NCBI RefSeq assembly: GCF_014205155.1
Contig: NZ_JACHMX010000001.1
Span: forward strand, 8,804,001 to 8,868,000
From: Amycolatopsis umgeniensis
GTDB taxonomy: Bacteria; Actinomycetota; Actinomycetes; Mycobacteriales; Pseudonocardiaceae
Length of the DNA stretch: 64,000 nt
Direction: 5' to 3'
Shown here piece after piece: positions 25,912-35,288 of this stretch; within the stretch, counting starts at the first letter, position 1; the number at the start of each line of letters is the position of its first letter. The position numbers were made by a program, and so were the translations under genes. The notes under the pieces were generated by a model that had not been told where the DNA came from, did no database searches, and was given only the letters and a program-made list of their open reading frames with translations.

Positions 25912-26745
25912 TCACCACGGGAAGTCTGCCTGGACGGCGGTCGAGATCGGTCCGAGGTCGATGACCAGACGGTCGAGATCGCCGGCGTCCAGGACGTCGT
26001 ACGGCGCCTCCGCGAGCCTGTCGGTCATCGCCTCGACGCGCTCCTTCGCGGCCCGTCCGGCGGCGGTAAGCCAGCCGTCGCCCCCGACGAGACCGCGGTC
26101 GCGCATGCCGTCGATGACCGCGGACAGCTGTGCGGCGGGAAGGTGGCTGACCCGGCCGAACTCGTTCGCGGGCATGCCGACGGACAGGGCGTGGAGGACG
26201 TGGGCCTCGGTTCCGCCGATGCCCTCGGCCAGCAAAGCGACGATATGGCCGTCGCCGCGGTGCTCGCGCAGCAAGGTGGCGGCGTGCCACAGTCGCGCCA
26301 GGGGCTCCTGCGGTACCGGGAGCGCGCGGAGGGCGGCATAGAGGGCGCGGCCCTCCACCGGCGCACTGGTGGCCGTCTTCAGCAGGAGGTCGGCGGCGCG
26401 CGCGACACGCGGGTCATCGGCGAGTTCACCGAGGATCCGCCGTAGCCCCGCGACGCATCCCCGTTCGCGGGCGGCCAGCGCCGCCTCGGGCGTGGTCAGC
26501 TCCCAGACCTTCGGGAGGTGCCGAGCCACCTCGCCCGGGGCGAAGTTGTAGAAGACCGCGTGGACCACCTCGGCGGGCACCGATCGGCCGAACGGCGCGG
26601 CCCGTCCGGCGAAGTAGGCGTCCCACTGGTTGCGCAGCCCGAGCGCGATCAGAGCCTGGTCCGACTCGTCGGCGAAATAGGGCACCAGGCCGAGGGGCTC
26701 GATCAGTTCGTACATGCGACGGGCGACGGGTTCCTGGTGCGACAT
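25912..26745 (-). CDS. SalK / SCO6745-type helical protein
   Basis: 277 residues. Sequence such as YELIEPLGLVPYFADESDQALIALGLRNQWDAYFAGRAAPFG and NFAPGEVARHLPKVW belongs to the SCO6745/SalK-like family of actinobacteria. The C-terminal 100 residues contain a winged-helix-like stretch (VGMPANEFGRVSHLPAAQLSAVIDGMRDRGLVGGDGWLTAAG) resembling MarR-like modules, so a DNA- or ligand-binding role is possible. The first half is helical. No enzyme motif is recognised. It is divergent from the proline iminopeptidase gene, 172 bases apart, and its 3' end abuts the MITE-like element. Confidence 0.7.
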   Translation of the reverse strand: MSHQEPVARRMYELIEPLGLVPYFADESDQALIALGLRNQWDAYFAGRAAPFGRSVPAEVVHAVFYNFAPGEVARHLPKVWELTTPEAALAARERGCVAGLRRILGELADDPRVARAADLLLKTATSAPVEGRALYAALRALPVPQEPLARLWHAATLLREHRGDGHIVALLAEGIGGTEAHVLHALSVGMPANEFGRVSHLPAAQLSAVIDGMRDRGLVGGDGWLTAAGRAAKERVEAMTDRLAEAPYDVLDAGDLDRLVIDLGPISTAVQADFPW

Positions 26746-26917
26746 CTGATCCCCTGTAGGTCCTGGTGGCGCCTTCGTGGCGGCCGCTCACCTCCTCCAC
26801 GAACGGCTCAGGCCGGATCCGACACCCGAGCCTCAGGAATTTTCGCGCCCCGAGGAATCCTCCCGGGCTATTGTGACAGTGCTGTTGTATTTCTGGCGGG
26901 TCTGGGAGGACGAGGAC

Positions 26918-27862
26918 GTGACAAGGCTGTATCCGGAAATCGAACCGTACGACCACGGGATGCTCGACGTCGGCGACGGGCACTTCGTGTACTGGGAGGT
27001 CTGTGGGAATCCCGACGGCAAACCCGCCGTCACGCTGCACGGCGGCCCGGGAACCGGGTGCAGCGCCGGTCTGCGCCGCTACTTCGATCCGGCCAAGTAC
27101 CGTGTCGTGCTGTTCGACCAGCGAGGGTGCGGCCGGAGCACCCCGCACGCGGGCGAGCCCGAGGCCGACCTCTCGGCCAACACCACCGACCATCTGCTCG
27201 CCGACATGGAGCGGCTGCGCGAGCATCTGGGCATCGAGAAGTGGCTGATCTTCGGCGGATCCTGGGGTTCCGTGCTCGCACTGGTCTACGCCGAGCGGTA
27301 TCCGGATCGTGTCTCGGAGATGGTCCTGATGGGCCTGGCCACCGGACGGCGGAGCGAGACCGACCTGCTCACCCGCGGTCTCGGCGGCGTCTTCCCGGAG
27401 GCCTGGGCGAAGTTCCGCGATGGTGTTCCCGAAGCGGATCGCGACGGTGATCTCGCGGCGGCGTACCTGAAGTTGCTCATGGATCCCGACCCGGCGGTGC
27501 ACGAGAAGGCGGCTGCCGCGTGGTGCGCCTGGGAGGACGCGATCATCCCGACTTCCCCGCCGTACAAGAGCTTCGAGACGCCGAAGTTCCGGCTCGCCTT
27601 CGCCAGGCTGGTCACGCACTACTGGAGCCAAGGGTCCTTTTTGGACGAGGGGGTGGTGCTGCGGGAGGCCAAGACCTTGGCCCACATCCCGGCCGTGCTC
27701 GCCGAAGGAAGCCTCGATCTGGGCAACCTGATCGGCACCCCGTGGGAGCTGGCGCACGCTTGGCCCGGCAGTGAACTGGTGGTCATCGACGAGGTCGGCC
27801 ACAGCACCCAGGACGAGCCGATGCGCGAGGTCCTCATCGGCGCGACAGACCGCTTCGCCTGA
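26918..27862 (+). CDS. pip: Proline iminopeptidase
   Basis: 314 residues from the GTG at 26918, with GGGAGG ten bases upstream; the frame is open from 26777 but the family length (about 315) and ribosome site favour this start. Alpha/beta hydrolase fold with HGGPGTG (oxyanion), FDQRGCGRS, the nucleophile GGSWGS and the C-terminal His in EVGHS. The enzyme removes N-terminal proline from peptides in the cytosol. The sequence YPEIEPYDHGMLDVGDGHFVYWEVCGNPDGKPAV is characteristic. A strong hairpin (27865-27932) follows directly after the stop. Confidence 0.92.
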   Translation: MTRLYPEIEPYDHGMLDVGDGHFVYWEVCGNPDGKPAVTLHGGPGTGCSAGLRRYFDPAKYRVVLFDQRGCGRSTPHAGEPEADLSANTTDHLLADMERLREHLGIEKWLIFGGSWGSVLALVYAERYPDRVSEMVLMGLATGRRSETDLLTRGLGGVFPEAWAKFRDGVPEADRDGDLAAAYLKLLMDPDPAVHEKAAAAWCAWEDAIIPTSPPYKSFETPKFRLAFARLVTHYWSQGSFLDEGVVLREAKTLAHIPAVLAEGSLDLGNLIGTPWELAHAWPGSELVVIDEVGHSTQDEPMREVLIGATDRFA

Positions 27863-27864
27863 CC

Positions 27865-27932
27865 CGCGTGAAGGCCCTCTTCCCTCGGCTCCGGTTTTGA
27901 CTGACCAGTCGGGGGAAGGAGGCCTTCACGCG
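27865..27932. terminator. Hairpin between convergent pip and dehydrogenase genes
   Basis: CGCGTGAAGGCC (27865-27876) pairs exactly with GGCCTTCACGCG (27921-27932), and the pairing continues with a few mismatches through CTTCCC/GGGAAG. It is another GTGAAGGCC-core hairpin. Confidence 0.65.
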
Positions 27933-27937
27933 CGCTA

Positions 27938-29125
27938 TCAGGGAATGACCAATACGCGGGCGGTTTCAGGGGTCGTGGCGTCCGAACGGGTGGTTTCGGC
28001 GAGCCGCAGACCCGTGGTGCGCGGCGCGATCCGATCCAGGTTCCACGAACTCAGCAGCAGCGCCACCTTCGCCCGCATCTCGGTCCGCAGCCGCAGGAAC
28101 GAGTCGGTGTGGTCCGCGCCGACCTCGCCGAGCAGGAGCCACCAGGCCCACGCGGCGGCCCCGGCATTGGCGACGAAGTCCGGGATCACCGGGATGCCCC
28201 GGGCCGTCAGGCCAGCTTCGGCGTCGGGAGTGGTCGCCGCGTTCGCCGCCTCGATGACGACCTTCGCCTTGACCTCGCCCTGGTTCGCGGCACGCAGCGC
28301 GTAGGAGATCGCCGCCGGGACGAAGATGTCGGCCTCCGTCGCCACGATCTCGTCGCGGGGGAGCAGTTGGACGTCCGACGGCAGCCGGCTGCGGTCGATC
28401 TCGCCGTACGCGTCGCGCAGGTCCAGCAGCGCCGGGATGTCGAGACCTTCGGGCCGGTACAGCGTCCCGGCCGCGTCGGCGACCGCGACGACCCGCATAC
28501 CGGCTTCGTGCAGGTACCAGGCCGCGCCGCCGCCCATGGTGCCGATGCCCTGTACGGCGACCGTGGTCTTCTCGACCGGCCATTCCCACGCATCGGCGAC
28601 ACCGAGGCAGGCCTGTGCGACGCCGTAGCCGCCGATGACGTCACCGAGCAGCAGCCCGCCGGGGACCGGGGTGCCCAACCCGGCCTGCACGCGGCGAAGG
28701 GTCTGAGCCGGATCGGCCGAACGGCGGATCGCGGCGTGGTACGACTGATCGAGCCCCAGCTTCGCGAACACCTCGTCGATCAGGTGCTGCGGCACGCCGA
28801 GATCCTCGGCGGTCACCCAATGGTTGTCGATCCACGGCCGCAGGAATTCGCAGAACCGTTCCAGCACACCGAAAGCGCGCTCGTCCTTCGGATCGAAGTC
28901 GATACCGCCCTTGGCCCCGCCGACCGGCAGGCCGAAGGTCGCGGTCTTGTTCGCCATCCCCCTCGCCAGGTCCTCGACCTCGGACATCGTGCAGCCCGCG
29001 CGCATCCGGGTCCCGCCGGTCGCGATACCGGAGACCAGGCTGTGCACTACGAGGTAGCCGGTGGCACCGGTGACGGGGTCGGTCCAGATGAGCCTCATCA
29101 GCGGTTCGGCGTTCCTCGCGGCCAT
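27938..29125 (-). CDS. Glu/Leu/Phe/Val dehydrogenase family amino-acid dehydrogenase
   Basis: 395 residues. The catalytic region is GGTRMRAGCTMSEVEDLARGMANKTATFGLPVGGAKGGIDFDP, with the active-site Lys in GGAKGG. The Rossmann motif is GIGTMGGGAAWYLHEAG, and PDFVANAG with EAANAATTPDAE follows as usual. These enzymes interconvert an amino acid and its 2-oxo acid with NAD(P). Length lies between leucine dehydrogenase (about 360) and glutamate dehydrogenase (about 420), so substrate is not fixed. It is divergent from a LysR gene 161 bases away that probably regulates it. If it acts on glutamate, GarA would be a candidate partner (speculative). Confidence 0.88.
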   Translation of the reverse strand: MAARNAEPLMRLIWTDPVTGATGYLVVHSLVSGIATGGTRMRAGCTMSEVEDLARGMANKTATFGLPVGGAKGGIDFDPKDERAFGVLERFCEFLRPWIDNHWVTAEDLGVPQHLIDEVFAKLGLDQSYHAAIRRSADPAQTLRRVQAGLGTPVPGGLLLGDVIGGYGVAQACLGVADAWEWPVEKTTVAVQGIGTMGGGAAWYLHEAGMRVVAVADAAGTLYRPEGLDIPALLDLRDAYGEIDRSRLPSDVQLLPRDEIVATEADIFVPAAISYALRAANQGEVKAKVVIEAANAATTPDAEAGLTARGIPVIPDFVANAGAAAWAWWLLLGEVGADHTDSFLRLRTEMRAKVALLLSSWNLDRIAPRTTGLRLAETTRSDATTPETARVLVIP

Positions 29126-29286
29126 GCGGCCACCTCCTTCGGGATTCAGAGTCGTCCTGCGCCGCTTCCGAGGGTGCGCCCCGCCGGGCGCGCGCGTCTA
29201 TTTACCGAATCTGAACGATGTCGTGCAGAGAAACTGGTGTAACGCGTCACCCGGCATCCGCGACCGTGCCCGTTTACGTTGGTGAC

Positions 29287-30210
29287 ATGGAGCTTTCGTT
29301 GCACCGCCTGCGGATGCTCCGCGAGCTGAGCAGGCGCGGCACCGTCACGGCGGCCGCCGCTTCGCTGCACTACACCGCTTCGGCGGTGTCGCAGCAGCTT
29401 GCCCAGCTGGAGCGGGACGTGGGCGCGAAGCTTTTCGAACGATTCGGCAGACGGGTGCAGCTGACCGAACTGGGGCTGTTGCTCACCGAACACGCCGAGG
29501 AGATCCTGGGATCGGTCGAGCGGGCGACACTGGCACTGGAGGAGGCACAGGAGACGGTCTCGGTCCGGCTCATGGCCGGGGTCTGGGCCTCCGTCGCTTC
29601 GGGGCTGCTGCCGAACGCGCTGGCCGTGCTCGCGGGCGAGCATCCGGGGATCCAGGTCCGGACGCGGGAATTGGCGCCCGAGGACACCGCCGACGCGGTC
29701 CGCGACGGCGAGCTCGACCTGTCGTTCGTGATCGACTACTCCGACGCGCCGATGCCGTGGGACGCGGGCCTGGAGCGTGCGGTGATCGCGGTCGAACGGC
29801 TGCACGCGGCGGTTCCCGCGGGCGCCGTCCCCGCGGGCAGCGCGTCGTTGCTCGAGCTGGCGGAGCATCCGTGGATCCTCGCCAGCCCGAAGAGCCACTT
29901 CGGCCGCGCGGTGCGCACGGCGTGTCACCGGCACGGGTTCGAACCCAAGATCAACCACGAGGTCGAAGAGCAGTCGACGGCGATGGCGATGGTCCGGGCG
30001 GGGCTCGGGGTGACCCTCGTTTCGGACCTCGGACTCGGGCTCCGGCCGCCGGGGATCGACGTCGTCGCGTTGACCACACCGTTGCTCCGAACGGTTTCGA
30101 TCGCCTATCGGACGACGTCTTCCCGGCGGCAGGCCCTGCAGCTGGTGATCGAGGCCGTCCGCAACGCGGCCGCGGCTCTCGGACTGGGGACGGAGCCCGC
30201 TTTGCCCTGA
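29287..30210 (+). CDS. LysR-family transcriptional regulator
   Basis: 307 residues from the ATG at 29287 (MELSLHRLRMLRELSRRGTVTAAAASLHYTASAVSQQLAQLE), where the LTTR helix-turn-helix begins as expected; the upstream part of the frame is not protein-like. The C-terminal periplasmic-binding-type effector domain is complete (VRLMAGVWASVASGLLPNAL, ELDLSFVIDYSD, VRAGLGVTLVSDLG). Divergent placement with the amino-acid dehydrogenase gene implies control of that gene, possibly through an amino acid or 2-oxo acid inducer (inference). Confidence 0.88.
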   Translation: MELSLHRLRMLRELSRRGTVTAAAASLHYTASAVSQQLAQLERDVGAKLFERFGRRVQLTELGLLLTEHAEEILGSVERATLALEEAQETVSVRLMAGVWASVASGLLPNALAVLAGEHPGIQVRTRELAPEDTADAVRDGELDLSFVIDYSDAPMPWDAGLERAVIAVERLHAAVPAGAVPAGSASLLELAEHPWILASPKSHFGRAVRTACHRHGFEPKINHEVEEQSTAMAMVRAGLGVTLVSDLGLGLRPPGIDVVALTTPLLRTVSIAYRTTSSRRQALQLVIEAVRNAAAALGLGTEPALP

Positions 30211-30340
30211 TTCGTCCGGTCCTAAAAGGTGGTCCGCAGATCCAGCTCGGTAGGAACGCACCTGAATTTGTCGGACCCCGCGTGTAGCGTCCGATGTCAA
30301 GGTTTCTCATTGATCGGACTACCGACTGGACGGCGGGAAG

Positions 30341-31597
30341 ATGACAACTGTTCATGATTTCCCCGAGAAGTCCGGGAGCGCGTCGAACGCGACGGCGAAG
30401 GTCCTGTCGGACCGTGCCGAGGGTGAGGCGTATGTGGCTTCCGTGTGCTTCAAACACGGGCCGCCGAGACTTCTCGGCGTAGAGCTGGAATTCACCGTGC
30501 ACTACGCCGACGAGCCCGCCCGGCCTCTCGACCCCGACGATCTCGCCACCGCGCTCGGCCCGCACACCCCGCGGACACTGCGCCCCGACAGCCCCGCCCT
30601 CCCGCTTCCGGCAGGTTCACCGCTGAGCCTCGAGCCCGGATGTCAGGTGGAGATCTCCGCTCAACCACAGACCACGCTGCGCCACCTGGACGCCGTCGTC
30701 TCGGCCGATCTGGCCCACCTCGAAACCCTTCTCTCCGCCCAAGGCCTGTACCTGGGTGACACCGGGATAGACGGGCATCGTGCCCCTGCCCGCAAACTGG
30801 GCACGCCCCGCTACGCCGCGATGGAACGCCGCTTCGCCCCGATGGGCGACGGCGGCGCGACGATGATGTGCAGCACCGCGGGCCTGCAGGTGTGTGTGGA
30901 CGCTGGTGAGGCGGACGACCTGCCGCTGCGCTGGGCCGCCGTCCACGCGCTCGGCCCGCCTTTGCTGGCCACCTTCGCCAACTCACGGTTCCACGCCGGA
31001 CGCGACACGGGTCACGCGTCCGCGCGCTGGCTGGCCGTCATGAACACCGAAAAGGCCCGCACCCGTTCGGCCGCGACCGAGCGGGATCCCGCGGGCGACT
31101 GGGCCCGGCGGATCCTGGACACCCCCTTGATGGTCCTGCCCCGGCAGGACGGTTCCTGGGACGCGCCGCCGGCGCTGACCTTCGCGGACTGGATCGAGGG
31201 GCGCGAAACGGGCCTGGGCAGGCCGACCGAGGACGACCTGGCCTACCACCTGACGACCATGTTCACCCCGGTCCGGCCCCAGGGCTACCTGGAGATCCGC
31301 TATCTGGACGCGCAGCCCGCCGCCAGGTGGCTTCATCCGGTGGCCCTGCTGACCGCGCTGCTCGCGCGCCCGTCCACAGTGGACAAGGTGCTCGGACTGT
31401 GCGAACCGGTCGTGGGCAGATGGGAGTGCGCCGCCCGGTTCGGCCTGGCCGACAGGGTGATCGCGGCCGTCGCGAGCGAGGTGGTGGACCTCGGCTGTGC
31501 CGAACTCGGCACAACGGGTCTGCCACCGGAGACCATCAGCGAGATCAGCGAGGGTGTGCAGTCCCTCGTACACGGTTCGAGGAGCCACCAGTCATGA
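30341..31597 (+). CDS. egtA: Glutamate-cysteine ligase of ergothioneine synthesis
   Basis: 418 residues. EgtA makes gamma-glutamylcysteine, the sulfur donor used by EgtB. Motifs of the GCS2/GshA-like ligase fold: LLGVELEFTVHY, LSLEPGCQVEISAQP, MMCSTAGLQVCVD, LATFANSRFHAG, YLEIRYLDAQP. It is the first gene of egtABCD, with each start overlapping or within six bases of the previous stop. The 130-base upstream gap holds the presumed promoter; no clear regulator site is seen. Identity is supported both by sequence and by gene order. Confidence 0.95.
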   Translation: MTTVHDFPEKSGSASNATAKVLSDRAEGEAYVASVCFKHGPPRLLGVELEFTVHYADEPARPLDPDDLATALGPHTPRTLRPDSPALPLPAGSPLSLEPGCQVEISAQPQTTLRHLDAVVSADLAHLETLLSAQGLYLGDTGIDGHRAPARKLGTPRYAAMERRFAPMGDGGATMMCSTAGLQVCVDAGEADDLPLRWAAVHALGPPLLATFANSRFHAGRDTGHASARWLAVMNTEKARTRSAATERDPAGDWARRILDTPLMVLPRQDGSWDAPPALTFADWIEGRETGLGRPTEDDLAYHLTTMFTPVRPQGYLEIRYLDAQPAARWLHPVALLTALLARPSTVDKVLGLCEPVVGRWECAARFGLADRVIAAVASEVVDLGCAELGTTGLPPETISEISEGVQSLVHGSRSHQS

Positions 31598-32943
31598 GCG
31601 TGGAAAGCACCGAGACCAACCCGCTTCGCGCGCTGAGCCCGCAAGACCTGCGGGCTCACGCGGCCGAGGCGCTCACCAGGGCCCGCGAGCGCAGTGTCGC
31701 GCTGACAGACATCGACGACGAAGAGCTGGTCCGCCAGCATTCGAAACTGATGTCGCCGCTGGTCTGGGACCTGGCGCACATCGGCAGCCAAGAGGAACTC
31801 TGGCTGGTCCGCGACGTCGGCGGACGCGAGGCGCTCCGCCCGGACATCGACGACATCTACGACGCGTTCCAGCACGCCCGCGCGGACCGTCCGGAGCTGC
31901 CGCTGCTGGGGCCGGAGGAGACGCGCAGGTACGTCCGCGAGGTCCGGGAGAAGTCCTTCGACATCCTGGAAAACGTTCCACTGCAAGGCAGGCGGCTCAC
32001 CGAGGACGCCTTCGCCTTCGGCATGATCACCCAGCACGAACAGCAGCACGACGAGACGATGCTGGCCACCCATCAGCTCCGCAAGGGCGATCCGGTGCTG
32101 CACGCACCCGCCCCGCCGCCGTCGCGGTCCGGACGGCTGCCCGCGGAGGTGTTCGTACCCGGCGGCGCGTTCACGATGGGCACGTCCGCGGAACCATGGG
32201 CCCTGGACAACGAGCGTCCGGCGCACGAGGTCGCGGTGGAGGCGTTCTTCATCGACACCACCCCGGTCACCTGCGGGGCCTATGCCGAGTTCCTCGACTC
32301 CGGCGGTTATCAGGACCCGAAGTGGTGGAGCGAGAGCGGCTGGGCGTATCGCGGCGAGCACGGCATCGACGCGCCGCGCTTCTGGAAGCGGGAGCAGGAC
32401 GGCTGGTGGCGGACGCGGTTCGGCGTCTACGAAAAGGTGCCCGCCGCGGAACCCGTGGTCCACGTCTCGTTCCACGAGGCCGAGGCGTACGCCGCCTGGG
32501 CCGGACGGCGCCTGCCGACCGAACGGGAGTGGGAGAAGGCCGCGCGATTCGACCCGGCGACCGGGCGTTCGCGCCGGTTCCCTTGGGGCGACGAGGAACC
32601 CACCCCCGACCACGCCAATCTCGGGCAGCGCCACCTTCGGCCCGCGGAGGTGGGCGCGTATCCGGCCGGTGCCTCGCCGCTGGGCGTGCACCAGCTGATC
32701 GGCGACGTCTGGGAGTGGACCAGCAGCGGGTTCGAGGCGTACCCGGGCTTCACCGCGTTCCCGTACAAGGAGTACTCGGACGTGTTCTTCGGCGGGGATT
32801 ACCGGATCCTGCGCGGTGGTTCGTTCGGCACGGACGCGGCGGCCATCCGCGGCACGTTCCGCAACTGGGACCATCCGATCCGGCGGCAGATCTTCTCCGG
32901 GTTCCGCTGTGCCCGGGACGCGCGGCCGGGCGAGGTGGCCTGA
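31594..32943 (+). CDS. egtB: Ergothioneine sulfoxide synthase EgtB (non-heme iron)
   Basis: 449 residues; the ATG at 31594 overlaps the egtA stop. EgtB joins hercynine with gamma-glutamylcysteine using O2. The N-terminal DinB-like domain supplies the three-His iron site: His in WDLAHIGSQEELW and the HEQQH motif (ITQHEQQHDETML). The C-terminal half is an FGE-sulfatase domain (VPGGAFTMGTS, RRLPTEREWEKAA, LIGDVWEWTSSGF, YRILRGGSFGT, GFRCARDA). Length and domain order match mycobacterial EgtB (type I), in agreement with the presence of EgtA and EgtC. Confidence 0.96.
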   Translation: MSVESTETNPLRALSPQDLRAHAAEALTRARERSVALTDIDDEELVRQHSKLMSPLVWDLAHIGSQEELWLVRDVGGREALRPDIDDIYDAFQHARADRPELPLLGPEETRRYVREVREKSFDILENVPLQGRRLTEDAFAFGMITQHEQQHDETMLATHQLRKGDPVLHAPAPPPSRSGRLPAEVFVPGGAFTMGTSAEPWALDNERPAHEVAVEAFFIDTTPVTCGAYAEFLDSGGYQDPKWWSESGWAYRGEHGIDAPRFWKREQDGWWRTRFGVYEKVPAAEPVVHVSFHEAEAYAAWAGRRLPTEREWEKAARFDPATGRSRRFPWGDEEPTPDHANLGQRHLRPAEVGAYPAGASPLGVHQLIGDVWEWTSSGFEAYPGFTAFPYKEYSDVFFGGDYRILRGGSFGTDAAAIRGTFRNWDHPIRRQIFSGFRCARDARPGEVA

Positions 32944-32948
32944 AAGGC

Positions 32949-33713
32949 ATGTGCCGTCACCTCGCGTATCTCGGTGAGCCGCGTTCGCCTGCCGAGATGC
33001 TCTTCGACGCCCCGCATTCCCTGCTCGTGCAGTCCTACGCCCCGGCCGACATGCGGGGCGGCGGCTCGGTCAACGCGGACGGATACGGCCTCGGCTGGTA
33101 CGCCGAAGGTCCCGATCCGCTGCGGCTGCGCCGGCCCGCTCCCTTGTGGACGGACGGGGACCTGCCCGCGCTGGCCGGGTCGGTGCGGTCGCACGCCTTC
33201 ATGGCGGCGGTCCGCAACGGCACGACGGGGATGCCGGTGGTGGAGGCCGCGAACGCGCCGTTCACCGGCGGTGGCTACCTCTTCAGCCACAACGGATTGG
33301 TGAGGGGCTGGCCGGGTTCGATGGCCGAACTCGCCGCCAAGCTGCCGATCACCCGCCTGCTGACCCTGGAGGCGACCACGGATTCGGTGCTGCTGTGGGC
33401 TTTGCTGCGTGAGCGGCTCGAAGCGGGCGAAGACCCGCTTTCGGCCGTCGCGTGGCTGACCGGTGTGGTCGAGGAGGCGGGGCCGGGTTCGCGGCTCAAC
33501 CTACTGCTGACCGACGGCCGCACGCTGATCGGCACCGCGTGGACGCATTCCCTGTCCTATCGGGACACCGGCGGAGGTGTGCTCGTCGCGTCGGAACCTT
33601 GCGACGACGACCCCGGCTGGATCCCCGTCCCCGACCACCACGCCGTCCGGGTCACCGGCGAAGGCGTGCGAATCCTTCCCCTCGAAGCCGATCGGAGCCC
33701 TGAGGCACGATGA
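32949..33713 (+). CDS. egtC: Gamma-glutamyl hercynylcysteine sulfoxide hydrolase EgtC
   Basis: 254 residues from the ATG at 32949, six bases after egtB. Class II glutamine amidotransferase fold: the catalytic Cys2 is exposed after Met removal (MCRHLAYLG), followed by SVNADGYGLGWY, FSHNGLVRGWPGSM and the DSVLLWALLRE region. It removes the glutamyl group from the EgtB product. The stop overlaps the egtD start (ATGA). Presence of egtA and egtC marks the actinobacterial rather than the cysteine-direct route. Confidence 0.95.
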   Translation: MCRHLAYLGEPRSPAEMLFDAPHSLLVQSYAPADMRGGGSVNADGYGLGWYAEGPDPLRLRRPAPLWTDGDLPALAGSVRSHAFMAAVRNGTTGMPVVEAANAPFTGGGYLFSHNGLVRGWPGSMAELAAKLPITRLLTLEATTDSVLLWALLRERLEAGEDPLSAVAWLTGVVEEAGPGSRLNLLLTDGRTLIGTAWTHSLSYRDTGGGVLVASEPCDDDPGWIPVPDHHAVRVTGEGVRILPLEADRSPEAR

Positions 33714-34687
33714 CCGAAGTGGACCTCGACGTACACCACAGCGAGTCGGACATCACCGAGCTGCTGCGCGCGGACGTCCGCGCCGGCCTGGAGGCGGACC
33801 AAAAATGGTTGTCGCCCAAATGGTTCTACGACGCGCGCGGCAGCGAACTGTTCGAGAAGATCACCGCCCTCCCCGAGTACTACCCGACCCGCAGCGAACG
33901 GGAGGTGCTCGCCGGGCGCGGCGGTGAGATCGCGGAAAACTCCGGCGCGCACACCCTGGTCGAACTCGGTTCCGGGTCGAGTGAGAAGACCCGGCTCCTG
34001 CTCGACGCGCTCACGAGCCACGGAACCTTGAAGGAGTTCGTGCCGCTCGACGTCTCCGAAACCGCGCTCGCCGAAGCGGCGGAAGCCATCACGGCCGATT
34101 ACCCGTCGCTCGAAGTCCGCGGCGTGGTCGGTGACTTCACCCAGCATCTCGACCTGCTGCCGGGGGACAAGCCACGACTGGTGGTCTTCCTCGGCGGCAC
34201 GATCGGCAACTTCCTGCCCGCCGACCGCGCCACCTTCCTGCGTTCGGTCCGGGACGTACTCGACGAAGGGGAGTGGCTCCTTCTCGGGACGGACCTGGTG
34301 AAGGACAGGGAAACTCTCGAGCGCGCCTACGACGACGCGGCCGGGGTCACCGCCGAGTTCAACCGCAACATGCTCCACGTGATCAACAACGGCCTCGGCG
34401 CGAACTTCGATCCGGCCGCCTTCGACCACGTCTCGTATTGGGACGAGGAGAACGAATGGATCGAAATGCGCCTGCGTGCCCGTGAGCCGCTGACGGTCGA
34501 CATCCCGGGCGCCGATCTGCAGGTGAAGTTCGCGGAGGGCGAATACGTGCGCACCGAGATCTCCGCGAAGTTCCGGCGGGAGGGAATCGCCGCGGAACTG
34601 GCCGAAGCCGGGTTCTCGGTGGAGAAATGGTGGACGGACTCGGAATCGCGGTTCGGGGTGAGCCTGGCAAGATCTGTCCGTGGCTAA
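33710..34687 (+). CDS. egtD: L-histidine N-alpha-methyltransferase EgtD
   Basis: 325 residues. EgtD trimethylates histidine to hercynine with SAM. Motifs: WLSPKWFYDARGSELFEKITALPEYYPTRSE, the SAM loop VELGSGSSEKT, LGGTIGNF, and the histidine-pocket region EFNRNMLHVINNGLGANFD. It is the last of egtABCD. No PLP-dependent C-S lyase (EgtE) gene follows; the next gene overlaps it by eight bases and encodes an unrelated F420-type protein. EgtE activity must come from elsewhere in the genome. Confidence 0.96.
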   Translation: MTEVDLDVHHSESDITELLRADVRAGLEADQKWLSPKWFYDARGSELFEKITALPEYYPTRSEREVLAGRGGEIAENSGAHTLVELGSGSSEKTRLLLDALTSHGTLKEFVPLDVSETALAEAAEAITADYPSLEVRGVVGDFTQHLDLLPGDKPRLVVFLGGTIGNFLPADRATFLRSVRDVLDEGEWLLLGTDLVKDRETLERAYDDAAGVTAEFNRNMLHVINNGLGANFDPAAFDHVSYWDEENEWIEMRLRAREPLTVDIPGADLQVKFAEGEYVRTEISAKFRREGIAAELAEAGFSVEKWWTDSESRFGVSLARSVRG

Positions 34688-35156
34688 CCCTCTTACGTTC
34701 CTCGCTCGCGCGCTCGGCACGAAACCGTGGCTGATGGGGCTCGCGGGCGGGATCATCTGGGTGGACAAGAGACTCCACCGGCTGTTCAAGGGGAAGGTGA
34801 GCCTGGTCGCGCTGGCCGGGCTCCCTTCCCTGCGGCTCACCACGACCGGCCGCAAGAGCGGGCTGCCCCGCAGTACCAACCTGCTGTACTTCCCGTACGA
34901 GGAGGGTTTCGTGCTCGTCGGCTCCAATTGGGGGAGGCCGAACGATCCCGCGTGGACACACAACCTGCGCTCGCATCCCGAAGCGATCGTCGCACTGGCT
35001 GGCAAGGAGATCCCGGTCAGGGCCAGGGAACTCCTCGGCGACGAGTACGACGCGATGTGGAAGCTGCTGCTGGACTTCTGGCCGGGCTACTCGATGGAGG
35101 AGCAATCCGCTCGCCGTGTGTTACCGATTTTCGCATTAAAGACCACCACACGATAG
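34680..35156 (+). CDS. Nitroreductase/deazaflavin (F420)-dependent family protein, DUF385
   Basis: 158 residues; the GTG at 34680 overlaps the egtD end by eight bases. The DUF385 signature LTTTGRKSGLPRSTNLLYFPYEEGFVLVGSNWGRPNDPAWTHNL is clear, as in the Ddn/F420H2-dependent quinone reductase group. Such split-beta-barrel proteins bind the deazaflavin F420, which Pseudonocardiaceae make. Overlap with egtD places it in the ergothioneine transcript, so a redox role alongside ergothioneine is conceivable but unproven. Length is typical. Confidence 0.85.
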   Translation: MANPLTFLARALGTKPWLMGLAGGIIWVDKRLHRLFKGKVSLVALAGLPSLRLTTTGRKSGLPRSTNLLYFPYEEGFVLVGSNWGRPNDPAWTHNLRSHPEAIVALAGKEIPVRARELLGDEYDAMWKLLLDFWPGYSMEEQSARRVLPIFALKTTTR

Positions 35157-35288
35157 GTTCGTACCATCCTTTCGGCCGGTGACTGGGTTACCGGCTTGTG
35201 CGAGGCTCGCTTGGTGTTACGCGCCGTGACGTCGGCGGCGCATCGTGCGACGTGTTCCGTCACGTCGCCAGCCGAGGGAGGAGTCGTT

